Origin: Enterobacteriaceae bacterium UBA5654
Lineage (GTDB): Bacteria; Pseudomonadota; Gammaproteobacteria; Enterobacterales; Enterobacteriaceae
Length of the DNA: 64,000 bases
Reading direction: 5' to 3'
NCBI GenBank assembly: GCA_002421005.1
Contig: DIJC01000001.1
Span: 126,968-190,967, forward strand
Every line of letters starts with the position of its first letter. Within the stretch, counting starts at the first letter, position 1. Below the pieces are notes generated by a model. The model was not told where the DNA came from. It searched no databases and worked only from the letters and a program-made list of their open reading frames with translations. The position numbers were made by a program, and so were the translations under genes. Shown here piece by piece: positions 34,528-43,216 of this stretch.

Positions 34528-35709
34528 TTAGTGCGCTTTGGCCAGGCTATGCTGGCGGTGACGAGTCACAAAACCCAGCACCAGACACATGACGAAGACC
34601 ACCGCGTAAAGACCGTTCGCCGTCAGCAGCGCTGCTTGCGGGCCGCTGCTTGCGACAATCGGCCCGGTGACGACGAAGGTCAGCATGGTGCCGATAGTGC
34701 CGCAGGTCAGGACAAAGTTGACCAGTTTCGGCGACGGGATGCGGGTTTGCAGCGATCCCAGCGTGATAATAGAGGTATAGATCGCGCTGGAGAAGAAGCC
34801 GAGCGTCAGGATAAACCACGCCATATGCTCCGGCTGGGCTTTGATGAACAGGTACATCAGCACCGTTGCCACACCTGCCAGCACGGTCAGAATACGTTGC
34901 AGGTCAAAGAAGCGCAGAATGAAGCTGAACGCCCACATGCCGAACATATAAGACATCCAGAAATCGCTCACCAGTTTACCGGCGTCGTTAAGGCTCATGC
35001 CGAGACCTTTAGCGTATTCCGGCACCCAGGAGATAAAGCCCAGTTGGCCGAGGATGTAGCACAGCGCGGCGATTGACAGGAACAGCACGCCGACGCCCCA
35101 TTTTTCTTTTGCCACCGGTTCGCTCGTTTTCTGCGCGTGTTTGCCCAGCGCCGGGAATTCACAGCCGAAGGTCAGAATGAAAATAGCCAGATACACCAGA
35201 CCGATGCAGGCGTAAACCCAGTACCACTCAATGCTGCGTGCCAGCAGGTACGCCGCCAGCATCGGGAAAATCATTCCCGCCATGCTGAAGAAGGAGTCGG
35301 TAAACAGCAGGCGCGAGCCACGCTGACGGCCTTCATACATTTGGGTGATAAGGAACGTCCCGATGGACATGGTGATCCCGCTGACCAGTCCCAGTACAAA
35401 CATTGCGGCGGAGAACAGCGTCAGACTGTGGCTGACCATTAATCCGGCTACCGCCAGCACCATCAGCACGAAACCAAAGCGCAGCTGCGTTTTCAGCGGC
35501 ACGATTTCCATCAGCCAGGCGTTTAGAAAGATGGAGATAAGGATCCCGGCGTTCAGGAAGGTAAAGGTATTACTCATGCTGGAAACGGGCAGATTAAAAT
35601 ACTCTGCGATGTTCCCCATCACCATCCCGGTGACGATCACCAACGCACCGGTGAGGGCGTAGGAGAAAAAGCTTATCCATGTGAGCTTAATTCGGTTGCT
35701 GTTAGTCAT
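34528..35709 (-). CDS. tsgA: TsgA, MFS-family membrane protein
   Basis: A 393-residue major-facilitator protein with about 12 membrane helices, beginning MTNSNRIKLTWISFFSYALT. TsgA was named in Salmonella for an effect of tellurite/selenite on its expression; its substrate is unknown. Length equals E. coli TsgA and it sits next to nirB as usual. It is divergent from ppiA across a 278-bp region holding a strong CRP-like site. Confidence 0.93.
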   Translation of the reverse strand: MTNSNRIKLTWISFFSYALTGALVIVTGMVMGNIAEYFNLPVSSMSNTFTFLNAGILISIFLNAWLMEIVPLKTQLRFGFVLMVLAVAGLMVSHSLTLFSAAMFVLGLVSGITMSIGTFLITQMYEGRQRGSRLLFTDSFFSMAGMIFPMLAAYLLARSIEWYWVYACIGLVYLAIFILTFGCEFPALGKHAQKTSEPVAKEKWGVGVLFLSIAALCYILGQLGFISWVPEYAKGLGMSLNDAGKLVSDFWMSYMFGMWAFSFILRFFDLQRILTVLAGVATVLMYLFIKAQPEHMAWFILTLGFFSSAIYTSIITLGSLQTRIPSPKLVNFVLTCGTIGTMLTFVVTGPIVASSGPQAALLTANGLYAVVFVMCLVLGFVTRHRQHSLAKAH

Positions 35710-35828
35710 GACTGGCCTGTGAATAAATATGTAAAGCGCATTGACTTTGCGCCGGGCGGATAGATTTTATGCAATCAAGTGATGCATTTAAATGTTTATT
35801 ACGCAAACGCTGCAATATTACATTCGTT

Positions 35829-35848
35829 AACGTGATGTTACTCACGTT
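35829..35848. promoter_or_regulatory. CRP-like site between tsgA and ppiA
   Basis: AACGTGA-TGTTAC-TCACGTT is an almost perfect CRP palindrome (GTGA-N6-TCAC with seven-base arms). The E. coli ppiA promoters are known to respond to cAMP-CRP and CytR. The site could act on both divergent genes. Confidence 0.75.
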
Positions 35849-35987
35849 TTATGCCGCGTGATAACGCATTGCCGACGGTTACAACTGTTTCAGCAGCGTA
35901 AAATTAAGTAAAAGGCTGGCCTGGGGGATAAAGGCTCTTTAGAATCAAGCCATTCGCTGTCCTTGCCCCCTTTTTAAGGAAATTTAC

Positions 35988-36560
35988 ATGCTCAAATCCA
36001 CTCTGGCTGCGGTTGTTACCGTTTTCACACTCTCTGCGCTTTCTCCGGCTGCATTAGCGGCCAAAGGCGACCCGCATGTTCTGTTAACCACCTCGGCGGG
36101 GAATATTGAACTGGAGCTGGATAGCCAGAAAGCGCCGGTTTCGGTAAAAAACTTTCTTGATTACGTGAACAGCGGTTTTTACAACAACACGACCTTTCAT
36201 CGCGTGATCCCAGGCTTCATGGTGCAGGGCGGCGGTTTTAATGAGCAGATGCAGCAGAAGCAGCCGAACCCGCCTATCAAAAACGAAGCCGACAACGGGC
36301 TGCGTAATACCCGTGGTACCGTCGCGATGGCGCGCACCGCCGACAAAGACAGCGCGACCAGCCAGTTTTTCATCAACGTTGCGGATAACGCCTTCCTCGA
36401 CCACGGTCAGCGCGACTTCGGCTATGCGGTATTTGGTAAAGTGGTAAAAGGCATGGACATCGCCGATAAAATCTCCCAGGTGCCGTCGCATGACGTTGGC
36501 CCTTATCAGAATGTGCCGTCCAAACCGATTGTGATCCTCTCCGCAAAAGTTCTGCCGTAA
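35988..36560 (+). CDS. ppiA: Periplasmic peptidyl-prolyl isomerase A (cyclophilin)
   Basis: Cyclophilin-type prolyl isomerase of the periplasm, 190 residues. A Sec signal peptide ends at about residue 24 (SPAALA|AKGDPHV). The catalytic core has FHRVIPGFMVQGGGF (with the active-site Arg), the KNEADNGLRNTRGTVAMAR stretch and SQFFINVADN. Length equals the E. coli protein. AAGGAAAT precedes the ATG. Confidence 0.97.
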   Translation: MLKSTLAAVVTVFTLSALSPAALAAKGDPHVLLTTSAGNIELELDSQKAPVSVKNFLDYVNSGFYNNTTFHRVIPGFMVQGGGFNEQMQQKQPNPPIKNEADNGLRNTRGTVAMARTADKDSATSQFFINVADNAFLDHGQRDFGYAVFGKVVKGMDIADKISQVPSHDVGPYQNVPSKPIVILSAKVLP

Positions 36561-36568
36561 AACGTCCC

Positions 36569-36592
36569 GGCGCGGACCCTCAGATCCGCGCC
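36569..36592 (+). terminator. Hairpin after ppiA
   Basis: An 8-bp G+C-rich stem (GGCGCGGA / TCCGCGCC) lies nine bases after the ppiA stop. The T-run is poor (CTTTTC some distance on), so it may be a weak terminator. Confidence 0.5.
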
Positions 36593-36667
36593 ACCTCTGC
36601 TTTTCTGCGTAACCCGAAAATGCTGCTTATACTTGAAGCACATAAGGGCACCAACAGGGAGGCGAGC

Positions 36668-36835
36668 ATGAAAAAGCTCACAGACAAGCAAAAAACCCGT
36701 CTCTGGGAACACCTGCGCAATGAAAACTTTCAGGCCAGCCGTCGTCTGGAAGGGGTGGATATTCCTCTGCAATCGCTGACGACGGAAGAAGCACTGACGC
36801 GTCTTGATGAACTCAGGAGGCACTATGAGCGATAA
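36668..36835 (+). CDS. yhfG: YhfG, Fic-associated antitoxin-like protein
   Basis: A 55-residue helical protein, MKKLTDKQKTRLWEH onwards. It carries the Fic inhibitory motif [S/T]xxxE[G/N] as SRRLEG, so it is the VbhA-type partner that blocks the ATP site of Fic. I chose the ATG at 36668 with a GGGAGGCG ribosome binding site, which gives the E. coli length. It overlaps fic by 11 bases, as expected of a stoichiometric pair. Confidence 0.92.
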   Translation: MKKLTDKQKTRLWEHLRNENFQASRRLEGVDIPLQSLTTEEALTRLDELRRHYER

Positions 36836-37427
36836 ATACGGCGACGGGCGCGACCCTTATCTCTATCCGGGCATTAATGTGCTGCGCAACCGGCTCGGTA
36901 TCCGCCAGGACAAGCGTCTTGAGCAGGCGGCCTATGAACTGACCGCACTGCGGGCGGCGACGATTGAACTCGGTCCGCAGGTGCGCGGGCTTCCGCATTT
37001 GTGCGCTATTCATCGCCAACTCTACCAGGACGTTTTTGACTGGGCGGGGCAACTGCGGGAAATCGACATCTACAAAGACGACACCCGTTTTTGCAATTTC
37101 CAGTACATTGAAACCGAGGGGAACGCGCTCATGCAGTCCCTCGAAGAAGAGGATTACCTTGCGGGGCTGGAGAAAGACGAATTCATCGCCCGGCTTGCGC
37201 ACTATTACTGCGAAATTAACGTCCTGCACCCGTTCCGCCTCGGCAACGGTCTGGCCCAGCGGATCTTCTTTGAACAGCTGGCGATCCACGCAGGCTACGT
37301 GCTGGACTGGCGTGGCGTTGACGTCGAAGCCTGGCGACAGGCTAACCAGAGCGGCGCAATGGGCGATCTCGCTCCGCTGGAAGCGATTTTCGCCAACGTG
37401 GTAAGCGTGGCGGGAGAGGCGGAGTAA
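36825..37427 (+). CDS. fic: Fic-family protein
   Basis: A 200-residue Fic-domain protein. Canonical Fic enzymes transfer AMP to proteins; E. coli Fic is linked to cell filamentation in a mutant form. The motif here reads HPFRLGNGLAQR: the His and GNG are kept, but the acidic residue that binds Mg2+ (position 5) is Leu and the first Arg (position 9) is Leu. E. coli Fic differs from consensus at the same places. I chose the ATG at 36825 (MSDKYGDGRDPYLYPG), preceded by AGGAGG. It is partnered by yhfG. Confidence 0.95.
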   Translation: MSDKYGDGRDPYLYPGINVLRNRLGIRQDKRLEQAAYELTALRAATIELGPQVRGLPHLCAIHRQLYQDVFDWAGQLREIDIYKDDTRFCNFQYIETEGNALMQSLEEEDYLAGLEKDEFIARLAHYYCEINVLHPFRLGNGLAQRIFFEQLAIHAGYVLDWRGVDVEAWRQANQSGAMGDLAPLEAIFANVVSVAGEAE

Positions 37428-37438
37428 CAGGTATTTGC

Positions 37439-37463
37439 ACGGGCCGACTTATTTACGGCCCGT
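37439..37463. terminator. Terminator between fic and the antitoxin gene
   Basis: An 8-bp stem (ACGGGCCG / CGGCCCGT) lies between the convergent stops. Short T- and A-rich flanks on each side allow weak bidirectional termination. Confidence 0.6.
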
Positions 37464-37471
37464 ACAAAGGC

Positions 37472-37795
37472 TTAAAGCAAAACACTCAATCCATGTTTCT
37501 GGACCACGGAAAGTAACTTGAGCGACAGTCCATTAGGACGCTTGATCCCGCTTTCCCATTTTTGGATGGTGGAAGCGCTGGTATTAAGATAGTGGGCAAA
37601 AACAGACTGGCTAAGGTTGAATTTCTCGCGCAACGCTTTAATTTCAGTGGGTTGTAAGTCTTTGACGTCAGTAAGACAGGCGGCATCAAAGTGACGCATG
37701 GTTTCCTGGGGGATCGCATCAACGCTGAATAATCCGCAAGCAGCGCTGTGAATGGCTTCAAAGGCGGGGCTTTTGAACTTATTTTTTACAGTCAT
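37472..37795 (-). CDS. HTH antitoxin of a type II toxin-antitoxin pair
   Basis: A 107-residue protein whose C-terminal half is an XRE-type helix-turn-helix (about residues 50-100: LREKFNLSQSVFAHYLNTS, then TIQKWESGIKRP). The N-terminal half is less conserved. It follows and overlaps the toxin gene by 17 bases. Toxin-first order with an HTH antitoxin is the HigBA/NadS layout. It should neutralise the upstream product and repress the operon at the palindrome near 38.17 kb. It is not present at this place in E. coli K-12. Confidence 0.85.
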   Translation of the reverse strand: MTVKNKFKSPAFEAIHSAACGLFSVDAIPQETMRHFDAACLTDVKDLQPTEIKALREKFNLSQSVFAHYLNTSASTIQKWESGIKRPNGLSLKLLSVVQKHGLSVLL

Positions 37796-38138
37796 GGCAG
37801 ATCTCCACGAGTTCGTTACTCTTTAATAGCGCTTTGATTTTTAAATCTGTAAGAGCTGCATAATGTTTTGCCAGCTCACGAAATGCGGTCAATTCGTGAT
37901 TGTCTATATTCGCGGTGTCTTGTTTAGCATACAGATAAGTATAAAACCAATATGCTCCCCCTTTGGCAAGGATGATGGCGCGATCGCGATTCTGGTTAAG
38001 GCGTTTTTTGTAAACCCCACCTCCCAAATCGTCTACTTTACCCTCTAATGCTGCGGCGATAGCCTGACATAATTCGCTGTCTGCGATCGTATGAGCTTTA
38101 GCCGCGCGGTTAAACCATTTTGTTTTAAAGACTCGCAT
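37779..38138 (-). CDS. RelE-like toxin of a type II toxin-antitoxin pair
   Basis: A 119-residue basic protein of the RelE/HigB superfamily, in the branch recognised by KVDDLGGGVYKKRLN followed by AYWFYTYLYAKQDTANI and a C-terminal helix ending in ALLKSNELVEI. Relatives cut mRNA on the ribosome; catalytic residues in this branch are not certain, so activity is inferred. It starts MRVFKTKWFNRAAKAH. The pair lies between fic and pabA in locally A+T-richer DNA, consistent with acquisition. Confidence 0.87.
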   Translation of the reverse strand: MRVFKTKWFNRAAKAHTIADSELCQAIAAALEGKVDDLGGGVYKKRLNQNRDRAIILAKGGAYWFYTYLYAKQDTANIDNHELTAFRELAKHYAALTDLKIKALLKSNELVEICHDCKK

Positions 38139-38163
38139 AAGGCCGACATCCTGTTGCCTGAAT

Positions 38164-38182
38164 TATAGCACCTGGTGCTATA
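38164..38182. promoter_or_regulatory. Palindromic operator of the toxin-antitoxin pair
   Basis: TATAGCACC-T-GGTGCTATA is a perfect 9-bp inverted repeat with a one-base centre, 26 bp upstream of the toxin start. A TATAAT hexamer overlaps its edge on each strand, so a protein bound here would block transcription toward the toxin and possibly toward pabA. Confidence 0.8.
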
Positions 38183-38297
38183 ATAAATGGTTTTCTCTTG
38201 CATTCCAAACTCCTTATTCCCGGCATCCACCGGGCCGCCTGATACTTTCCCTGTAATTTGCTACCATGTCCTTCCCTGTCTTCATGCCGATCACACT

Positions 38298-38861
38298 ATG
38301 CTGCTTATCATCGACAACTATGATTCCTTTACCTGGAACCTGTTCCAGTATTTCAGCGAACTGGGCGCGCAGGTGCAGGTGCATCGCAACGATCAACTCA
38401 CCCTGACGCAGATTGCCGCGCTCAACCCACAAAAGCTGGTGATTTCTCCCGGTCCCTGCACGCCGGACGAGGCGGGGATTTCGCTGGCGGCGATCCGGCA
38501 TTATGCAGGCAGGCTGCCGATTCTGGGCGTGTGTCTGGGTCATCAGGCTATCGCCCAGGCGTTTGGCGCGACTATTGTGCGTGCGGAAAAAGTCATGCAC
38601 GGTAAAACCTCGCCGGTGACGCATAACGACAGCGGCGTTTTTCACGGGCTGAACAATCCGCTGACCGTCACCCGCTACCATTCGTTAGTCATCGACCCGC
38701 CGACGCTGCCGGACATTTTTGAGGTGACGGCCTGGAGCGACACCCAGGAGATTATGGGCATTCGCCACCGCGAATGGGATCTGGAAGGGGTACAGTTTCA
38801 CCCGGAAAGTATTCTCAGCGAACAGGGCCATCAACTGCTGGCGAATTTCCTGCATCGCTGA
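38298..38861 (+). CDS. pabA: Aminodeoxychorismate synthase, glutamine amidotransferase subunit
   Basis: Supplies ammonia from glutamine to PabB for p-aminobenzoate, a folate precursor. A class I amidotransferase of 187 residues with the catalytic Cys in GVCLGHQAIAQ, the His and Glu in GVQFHPESIL, and SPGPCTPDEAG. I chose the ATG at 38298 (MLLIIDNYDSFTWN), which gives the family length; an in-frame start at 38187 would put a 37-residue unconserved leader in front. Confidence 0.97.
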   Translation: MLLIIDNYDSFTWNLFQYFSELGAQVQVHRNDQLTLTQIAALNPQKLVISPGPCTPDEAGISLAAIRHYAGRLPILGVCLGHQAIAQAFGATIVRAEKVMHGKTSPVTHNDSGVFHGLNNPLTVTRYHSLVIDPPTLPDIFEVTAWSDTQEIMGIRHREWDLEGVQFHPESILSEQGHQLLANFLHR

Positions 38862-38873
38862 TTTATAGTTGCC

Positions 38874-38912
38874 ATTGAATGATTTTTTATGCATATTTTA
38901 TGACTATATATT
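38874..38912 (+). promoter_or_regulatory. Candidate ArgR (ARG) boxes upstream of argD
   Basis: Two 18-bp A+T-rich sequences (38874-38891 and 38895-38912) are separated by 3 bp, the spacing of paired ARG boxes. The first fits the TGAAT half well; the second is poorer. argD is an ArgR target in E. coli. The match is moderate. Confidence 0.4.
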
Positions 38913-38941
38913 AAGTTATGTATGAAGAGGATGGGCGTCAC

Positions 38942-40162
38942 ATGGCAACTGAACAACCGGCAATTACCCGCGCAACGTTTGATGAAGTGATTCTGCCAAT
39001 TTATGCACCCGCAGAATTTATCCCGGTCAAGGGGCTGGGCAGCCGGGTGTGGGATCAGCAGGGGAAGGAGTACGTTGACTTTGCCGGTGGCATTGCGGTG
39101 ACGGCACTGGGTCACTGTCATCCGGCGCTGGTTGAGGCGCTGAAAACGCAGGGTGAAACGCTGTGGCACACCAGCAACGTGTTCACCAACGAGCCAGCGC
39201 TACGCCTGGGCCGTAAGATTGTCGAGGCCACTTTTGCCGAGCGCGTGGTGTTCATGAACTCCGGCACCGAAGCCAACGAAACCGCTTTTAAGCTGGCGCG
39301 TTACTATGCCTCCACCCGTCACAGCCCCTACAAAACGAAAATCATCGCCTTCCATAACGCATTTCACGGACGTTCGCTGTTTACCGTCTCGGTCGGCGGG
39401 CAACCCAAATACTCCGACGGCTTTGGTCCAAAACCGGCTGACATTATTCACGTCCCGTTTAATGACCTGCACGCGGTAAAAGCGGTAATGGACGATCATA
39501 CCTGCGCGGTAGTGGTCGAGCCGATTCAGGGTGAGGGCGGCGTGACGGCGGCGACACCGGAATTCTTGCAGGGGCTGCGCGAACTGTGTGACCAGCATCA
39601 GGCGCTGCTGGTCTTTGACGAAGTGCAATGCGGAATGGGGCGCACCGGCGATCTCTTTGCTTATATGCACTACGGCGTGACGCCGGATATTCTCACCAGC
39701 GCCAAAGCGCTCGGCGGCGGTTTTCCGATCAGCGCGATGCTAACCACCCATGATATCGCCAGCGCCTTTCATGCCGGATCGCACGGTTCGACCTACGGCG
39801 GCAACCCGCTGGCCTGCGCGGTCGCGGGCGCGGCGTTCGATATCATCAATACGCCGCACGTGCTCGACGGCGTAAACGCCAAACGGCAGATTTTTGTTGA
39901 GCATCTGCAAAAAATCGACCAGAAATACGCTATTTTCAGCGATATTCGTGGAATGGGTCTGCTGATTGGCGCAGAGCTGAAGCCGCAGTACAAAGGCTGT
40001 GCGCGGGATTTCCTGTATGCCGCCGCGCAGGAAGGCGTGATGGTGCTGAACGCCGGACCGGACGTAATGCGCTTTGCCCCGTCGCTGGTGGTAGAAGAGG
40101 CGGATATTCACGAAGGGCTGGAACGCTTCGCGCAGGCGGTGGCGAAACGGGTTAACGCTTAG
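38942..40162 (+). CDS. argD: Acetylornithine/succinyldiaminopimelate aminotransferase
   Basis: A PLP aminotransferase in arginine and lysine synthesis. The 406 residues include the MNSGTEANETAFKLAR loop, the Asp of LLVFDEVQCGMGRTG and the PLP Lys in TSAKALGGGFPIS. I chose the ATG at 38942 (MATEQPAITRATFDEV), which gives the E. coli length; an in-frame ATG at 38918 adds eight unconserved residues. The 3' end overlaps the convergent yhfK by 11 bases. Confidence 0.97.
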   Translation: MATEQPAITRATFDEVILPIYAPAEFIPVKGLGSRVWDQQGKEYVDFAGGIAVTALGHCHPALVEALKTQGETLWHTSNVFTNEPALRLGRKIVEATFAERVVFMNSGTEANETAFKLARYYASTRHSPYKTKIIAFHNAFHGRSLFTVSVGGQPKYSDGFGPKPADIIHVPFNDLHAVKAVMDDHTCAVVVEPIQGEGGVTAATPEFLQGLRELCDQHQALLVFDEVQCGMGRTGDLFAYMHYGVTPDILTSAKALGGGFPISAMLTTHDIASAFHAGSHGSTYGGNPLACAVAGAAFDIINTPHVLDGVNAKRQIFVEHLQKIDQKYAIFSDIRGMGLLIGAELKPQYKGCARDFLYAAAQEGVMVLNAGPDVMRFAPSLVVEEADIHEGLERFAQAVAKRVNA

Positions 40163-42227
40163 TTCTCTTCAGCCAAATCCCATGATGCGGGCGCTGACGC
40201 CAGGCTACCGACGAAATGGTATGCATGGTGTTCAGATGCCCCAGAATGCGCTCCAGATGCCGCTCCATGGTGCTTAACGGCCCTTGCGGGGCGGCGTCCG
40301 GCGCTTCGAGAATATTGACATCCCCCGCGCTGCCCGGCCCGTCAGATTTCAGCCGCTGCTGGCAGCGTTGCAGCGCAATTTCACAGGATTGCAGATAACG
40401 CTGCGCCAGATCCGGCGTCAGCATATTGTGCTCGCGTGCCAGCGTGGTCATGGCGTTGATATGCTCGACAATAAACTGGCTGTGCGTGACCCACAGTTTC
40501 ATATCTTCCAGATACCGGCTATTAAATCCCGGCTCCTGCATGGCCTGGTTCAGCGAGTTAAACAGCGCGTTATGCGCCTGGTTGACCCGCATCCGCTGGT
40601 ACGCCAGGGTCGGAGCCTGCGGATCGTCGCTTAAAATCAGCCGCAGTGCCTCCTGATCCGCCTCCAGCGCACTGTCCGCGTTCTTGCGCAGCAGGCCGCT
40701 TTGCCACTGCGGCCACAGCCAGACCATGCCGCCGAATGCAATCAGGCAGCCCAGCGCGGTGTCGATCATCCTCGGCAGAATAAACTGTTCGCCATTAAGA
40801 TTGATCAACTGGAGGGTGTACACCGCCGTGACTGTAAAACCGATCATCGCCCAGCCGTAGTTTTTGCGCAGGATCAGATAGCTGATAAGGGTGATCGCCA
40901 ACATGGCGCAGAGCGTAAAACCGTCCGGGACGTTAAAATGCAGCGTCGCCCCGGCGATGACCAGCCCCACCAGCGTGCCAAGCGTTCGATGCAGAATGCG
41001 CACCCGCGTGGCACCGTAGCCGTTTTGGGTGACGAACATGATGGTCATTAAGATCCAGTAGGGCTTCGGCAGGTGGAGAACGCTTCCCGCCAGGCTGGCG
41101 ATACTGAGCATGACGCTAAGACGCGCCGAGGTGCGCAGGGCGGGGGACTTCAGCGATAAATAGCTTTTCAGCGCCGCCCACAGCGGCAGACGGCGCTGGC
41201 GGTCGGCCATTAAATCACGCGGATAAAGCGGACGCAGGGTGCGCAGCACGCGGGCGATACGGCTAAAGTGCCAGGCGCAGAACTGACCCACCGGGTTATC
41301 CGGGTTCTGACGGGCGATTTTCTCCAGCGCGCCGATCTGCTTGTCCATATTGAAGCGGCCAGAATAATGATGGTACAGAATGTCGTCCGCCATCACCCGC
41401 AGACGGGCGGCAACGGTTTGCGCATTCCAGCGGATCACCGCTTCCGCATGGCTTTGTTCTACCAGCTTTTGTACCTCTTCCGGCTGGTGCAGGCTGACCG
41501 AAATATGTTCCTGCAAATCCAGCGCCATCTGGAACATCCAGCGCAGCCGCCTGTAGTTATGGTGTTTTTTCTCCGACAGCATGTACAGCTGTTGATAGCA
41601 CTGGGTAATGAGATCGACCGTTTTTTGCTGGCGGGCAAGCAGCGGCGGCAGGGCTTTTTGCGGATCGACATGCTGGGTCAGCAGGCTGTATTTGGCTTCG
41701 CAATAGTCGGCAAGCTGGCGGTAAAGCAGGCTGAGCGACTCGCGCAGCGGCTGTTCGCGCCACAGCCAGAACCAGAACCAGTTAAATAAACCGTACCAGA
41801 GCGTACCCGTCGCGTAGAGCAGCATCGGCTGCCAGACCGGAACGGACCCCGCGAGGCTAAGCGTGAAAATGGCTGCAATTAATGAGGCCGGGAGCAGACG
41901 CGCATGCAGCGGACTGATTTCCGCGGTAACGCCGAGGATCAGCGCCAGCGCGGTAAGCACCAGCGGCAGCGGCGCGCCCTGCGCCAGCAAAAGCTGTACC
42001 GCCAGGCTGCTGCCTGCAAACAGCGAGCCGCCGACAATCAGACGTTTGAAAAAGCGTTTGTGCGGGGTATCCAGACCGGCGATGTTGCAGCAGGCGGGCA
42101 CCAGCGAGAAGAGCAGGCCATACTGAAGCCGATCGATTATCAGACCGACAGCCACGGGCAAACAGAGCACCAGGGTTTGTCGTAGTGCGTAATTCACTTC
42201 CGGGTGATAGATCAGCCTGCGCCACAT
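40152..42227 (-). CDS. yhfK: YhfK, FUSC-family inner-membrane protein
   Basis: A 691-residue member of the YccS/YhfK (fusaric acid resistance-like) family. Two sets of membrane helices (about residues 15-165 and 385-510) flank cytoplasmic helical regions, the usual layout of this family. No transport substrate is established. Length is close to E. coli YhfK. It is downstream of crp on the same strand, but a hairpin separates them. Confidence 0.92.
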   Translation of the reverse strand: MWRRLIYHPEVNYALRQTLVLCLPVAVGLIIDRLQYGLLFSLVPACCNIAGLDTPHKRFFKRLIVGGSLFAGSSLAVQLLLAQGAPLPLVLTALALILGVTAEISPLHARLLPASLIAAIFTLSLAGSVPVWQPMLLYATGTLWYGLFNWFWFWLWREQPLRESLSLLYRQLADYCEAKYSLLTQHVDPQKALPPLLARQQKTVDLITQCYQQLYMLSEKKHHNYRRLRWMFQMALDLQEHISVSLHQPEEVQKLVEQSHAEAVIRWNAQTVAARLRVMADDILYHHYSGRFNMDKQIGALEKIARQNPDNPVGQFCAWHFSRIARVLRTLRPLYPRDLMADRQRRLPLWAALKSYLSLKSPALRTSARLSVMLSIASLAGSVLHLPKPYWILMTIMFVTQNGYGATRVRILHRTLGTLVGLVIAGATLHFNVPDGFTLCAMLAITLISYLILRKNYGWAMIGFTVTAVYTLQLINLNGEQFILPRMIDTALGCLIAFGGMVWLWPQWQSGLLRKNADSALEADQEALRLILSDDPQAPTLAYQRMRVNQAHNALFNSLNQAMQEPGFNSRYLEDMKLWVTHSQFIVEHINAMTTLAREHNMLTPDLAQRYLQSCEIALQRCQQRLKSDGPGSAGDVNILEAPDAAPQGPLSTMERHLERILGHLNTMHTISSVAWRQRPHHGIWLKRTKR

Positions 42228-42232
42228 AGAGA

Positions 42233-42270
42233 ATAACGAAACCGGCGCATTCGCAGTGGAATGCGCCGGT
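42233..42270 (-). terminator. crp terminator
   Basis: An 11-bp perfect stem (ACCGGCGCATT at 42241-42251, AATGCGCCGGT at 42260-42270) lies nine bases after the crp stop, followed on the minus strand by TTCGTTATT. The stem is strong and the T-run modest. Confidence 0.8.
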
Positions 42271-42278
42271 GAACGAAC

Positions 42279-42911
42279 TTAGCGGGTGCCGTAAACGACG
42301 ATGGTTTTACCGTGTGCGGAGATCAGGCTCTGATCTTCCAGCATTTTCAGAATGCGGCCGACGGTTTCACGCGAGCAGCCAACGATCTGGCCGATTTCCT
42401 GACGGGTGATTTTGATCTGCATACCGTCCGGGTGAGTCATCGCGTCCGGCTGTTTGGCGAGGTTAAGCAGCGTCTGCGCGATGCGGCCGGTTACGTCAAG
42501 GAAGGCGAGATTGCCGACTTTCTCAGACGTGACCTGTAAGCGGCGCGCCATTTGCGCTGAAAGACGCATCAGAATGTCCGGGTTAACCTGGATCAGCTGA
42601 CGGAATTTCTTGTAGGAAATTTCTGCGACTTCACAGGCGGTTTTGGCCCGCACCCAGGCGCTACGCTCCTGACCTTCTTCAAACAGGCCCAGTTCACCGA
42701 TGAAATCGCCCTGGTTGAGATAAGAAAGGATCATCTCTTTCCCTTCTTCATCTTTGATCAGCACTGCCACGGAGCCTTTAACGATGTAATACAACGTTTC
42801 CGCTTTTTCACCCTGGTGAATCAGCGTGCTCTTTGATGGGTACTTATGAATATGGCAATGAGACAAGAACCATTCTAGAGTCGGGTCTGTTTGCGGTTTG
42901 CCAAGCACCAT
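42279..42911 (-). CDS. crp: cAMP receptor protein (CRP)
   Basis: Global cAMP-dependent transcription regulator of carbon metabolism. The 210-residue sequence is that of E. coli CRP with at most a few changes. The cAMP domain includes GELGLFEEGQERSAWVRA and the recognition helix CSRETVGRILKML. The gene is intact. CRP-like sites elsewhere in this window (tsgA-ppiA) would be its targets. Confidence 0.99.
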   Translation of the reverse strand: MVLGKPQTDPTLEWFLSHCHIHKYPSKSTLIHQGEKAETLYYIVKGSVAVLIKDEEGKEMILSYLNQGDFIGELGLFEEGQERSAWVRAKTACEVAEISYKKFRQLIQVNPDILMRLSAQMARRLQVTSEKVGNLAFLDVTGRIAQTLLNLAKQPDAMTHPDGMQIKITRQEIGQIVGCSRETVGRILKMLEDQSLISAHGKTIVVYGTR

Positions 42912-43216
42912 GCGCGGTTATCCTCTGTTATAAACTATCTCCGGCGGCTAAATGACGTTGCCTCCGGGGTTGCAATCGTGTCCTTCCCTCTGGCGGGGAA
43001 GCTGACTGTCGGTATGTTCCGCAGCCGTGTATCTGATGACCCGTGCATACATGCACTAAGTCAATATATCACTGTAGCATCCCGTCTGTTTTAGCATAGC
43101 TTTTGCCGCCTGTCTCCTGGTGTCTCGCTTCAGCATGACGCAGGTCGCCTTCCGTTGCGAGAATTGTTATGTGCGCGTAATCTGGGAAGAAAATTGCCAT
43201 ACGGGAGTTGATGAAT
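42912..43216. promoter_or_regulatory. crp-yhfA divergent regulatory region
   Basis: This 305-bp gap has no gene. On the minus strand a TTGACT hexamer and the nearby TGCATGTATGCA inverted repeat around 43045-43065 sit where the crp promoter lies in E. coli, leaving a long leader before crp. The yhfA promoter must be near the right end. I could not identify the autoregulatory CRP sites with confidence. Confidence 0.6.
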
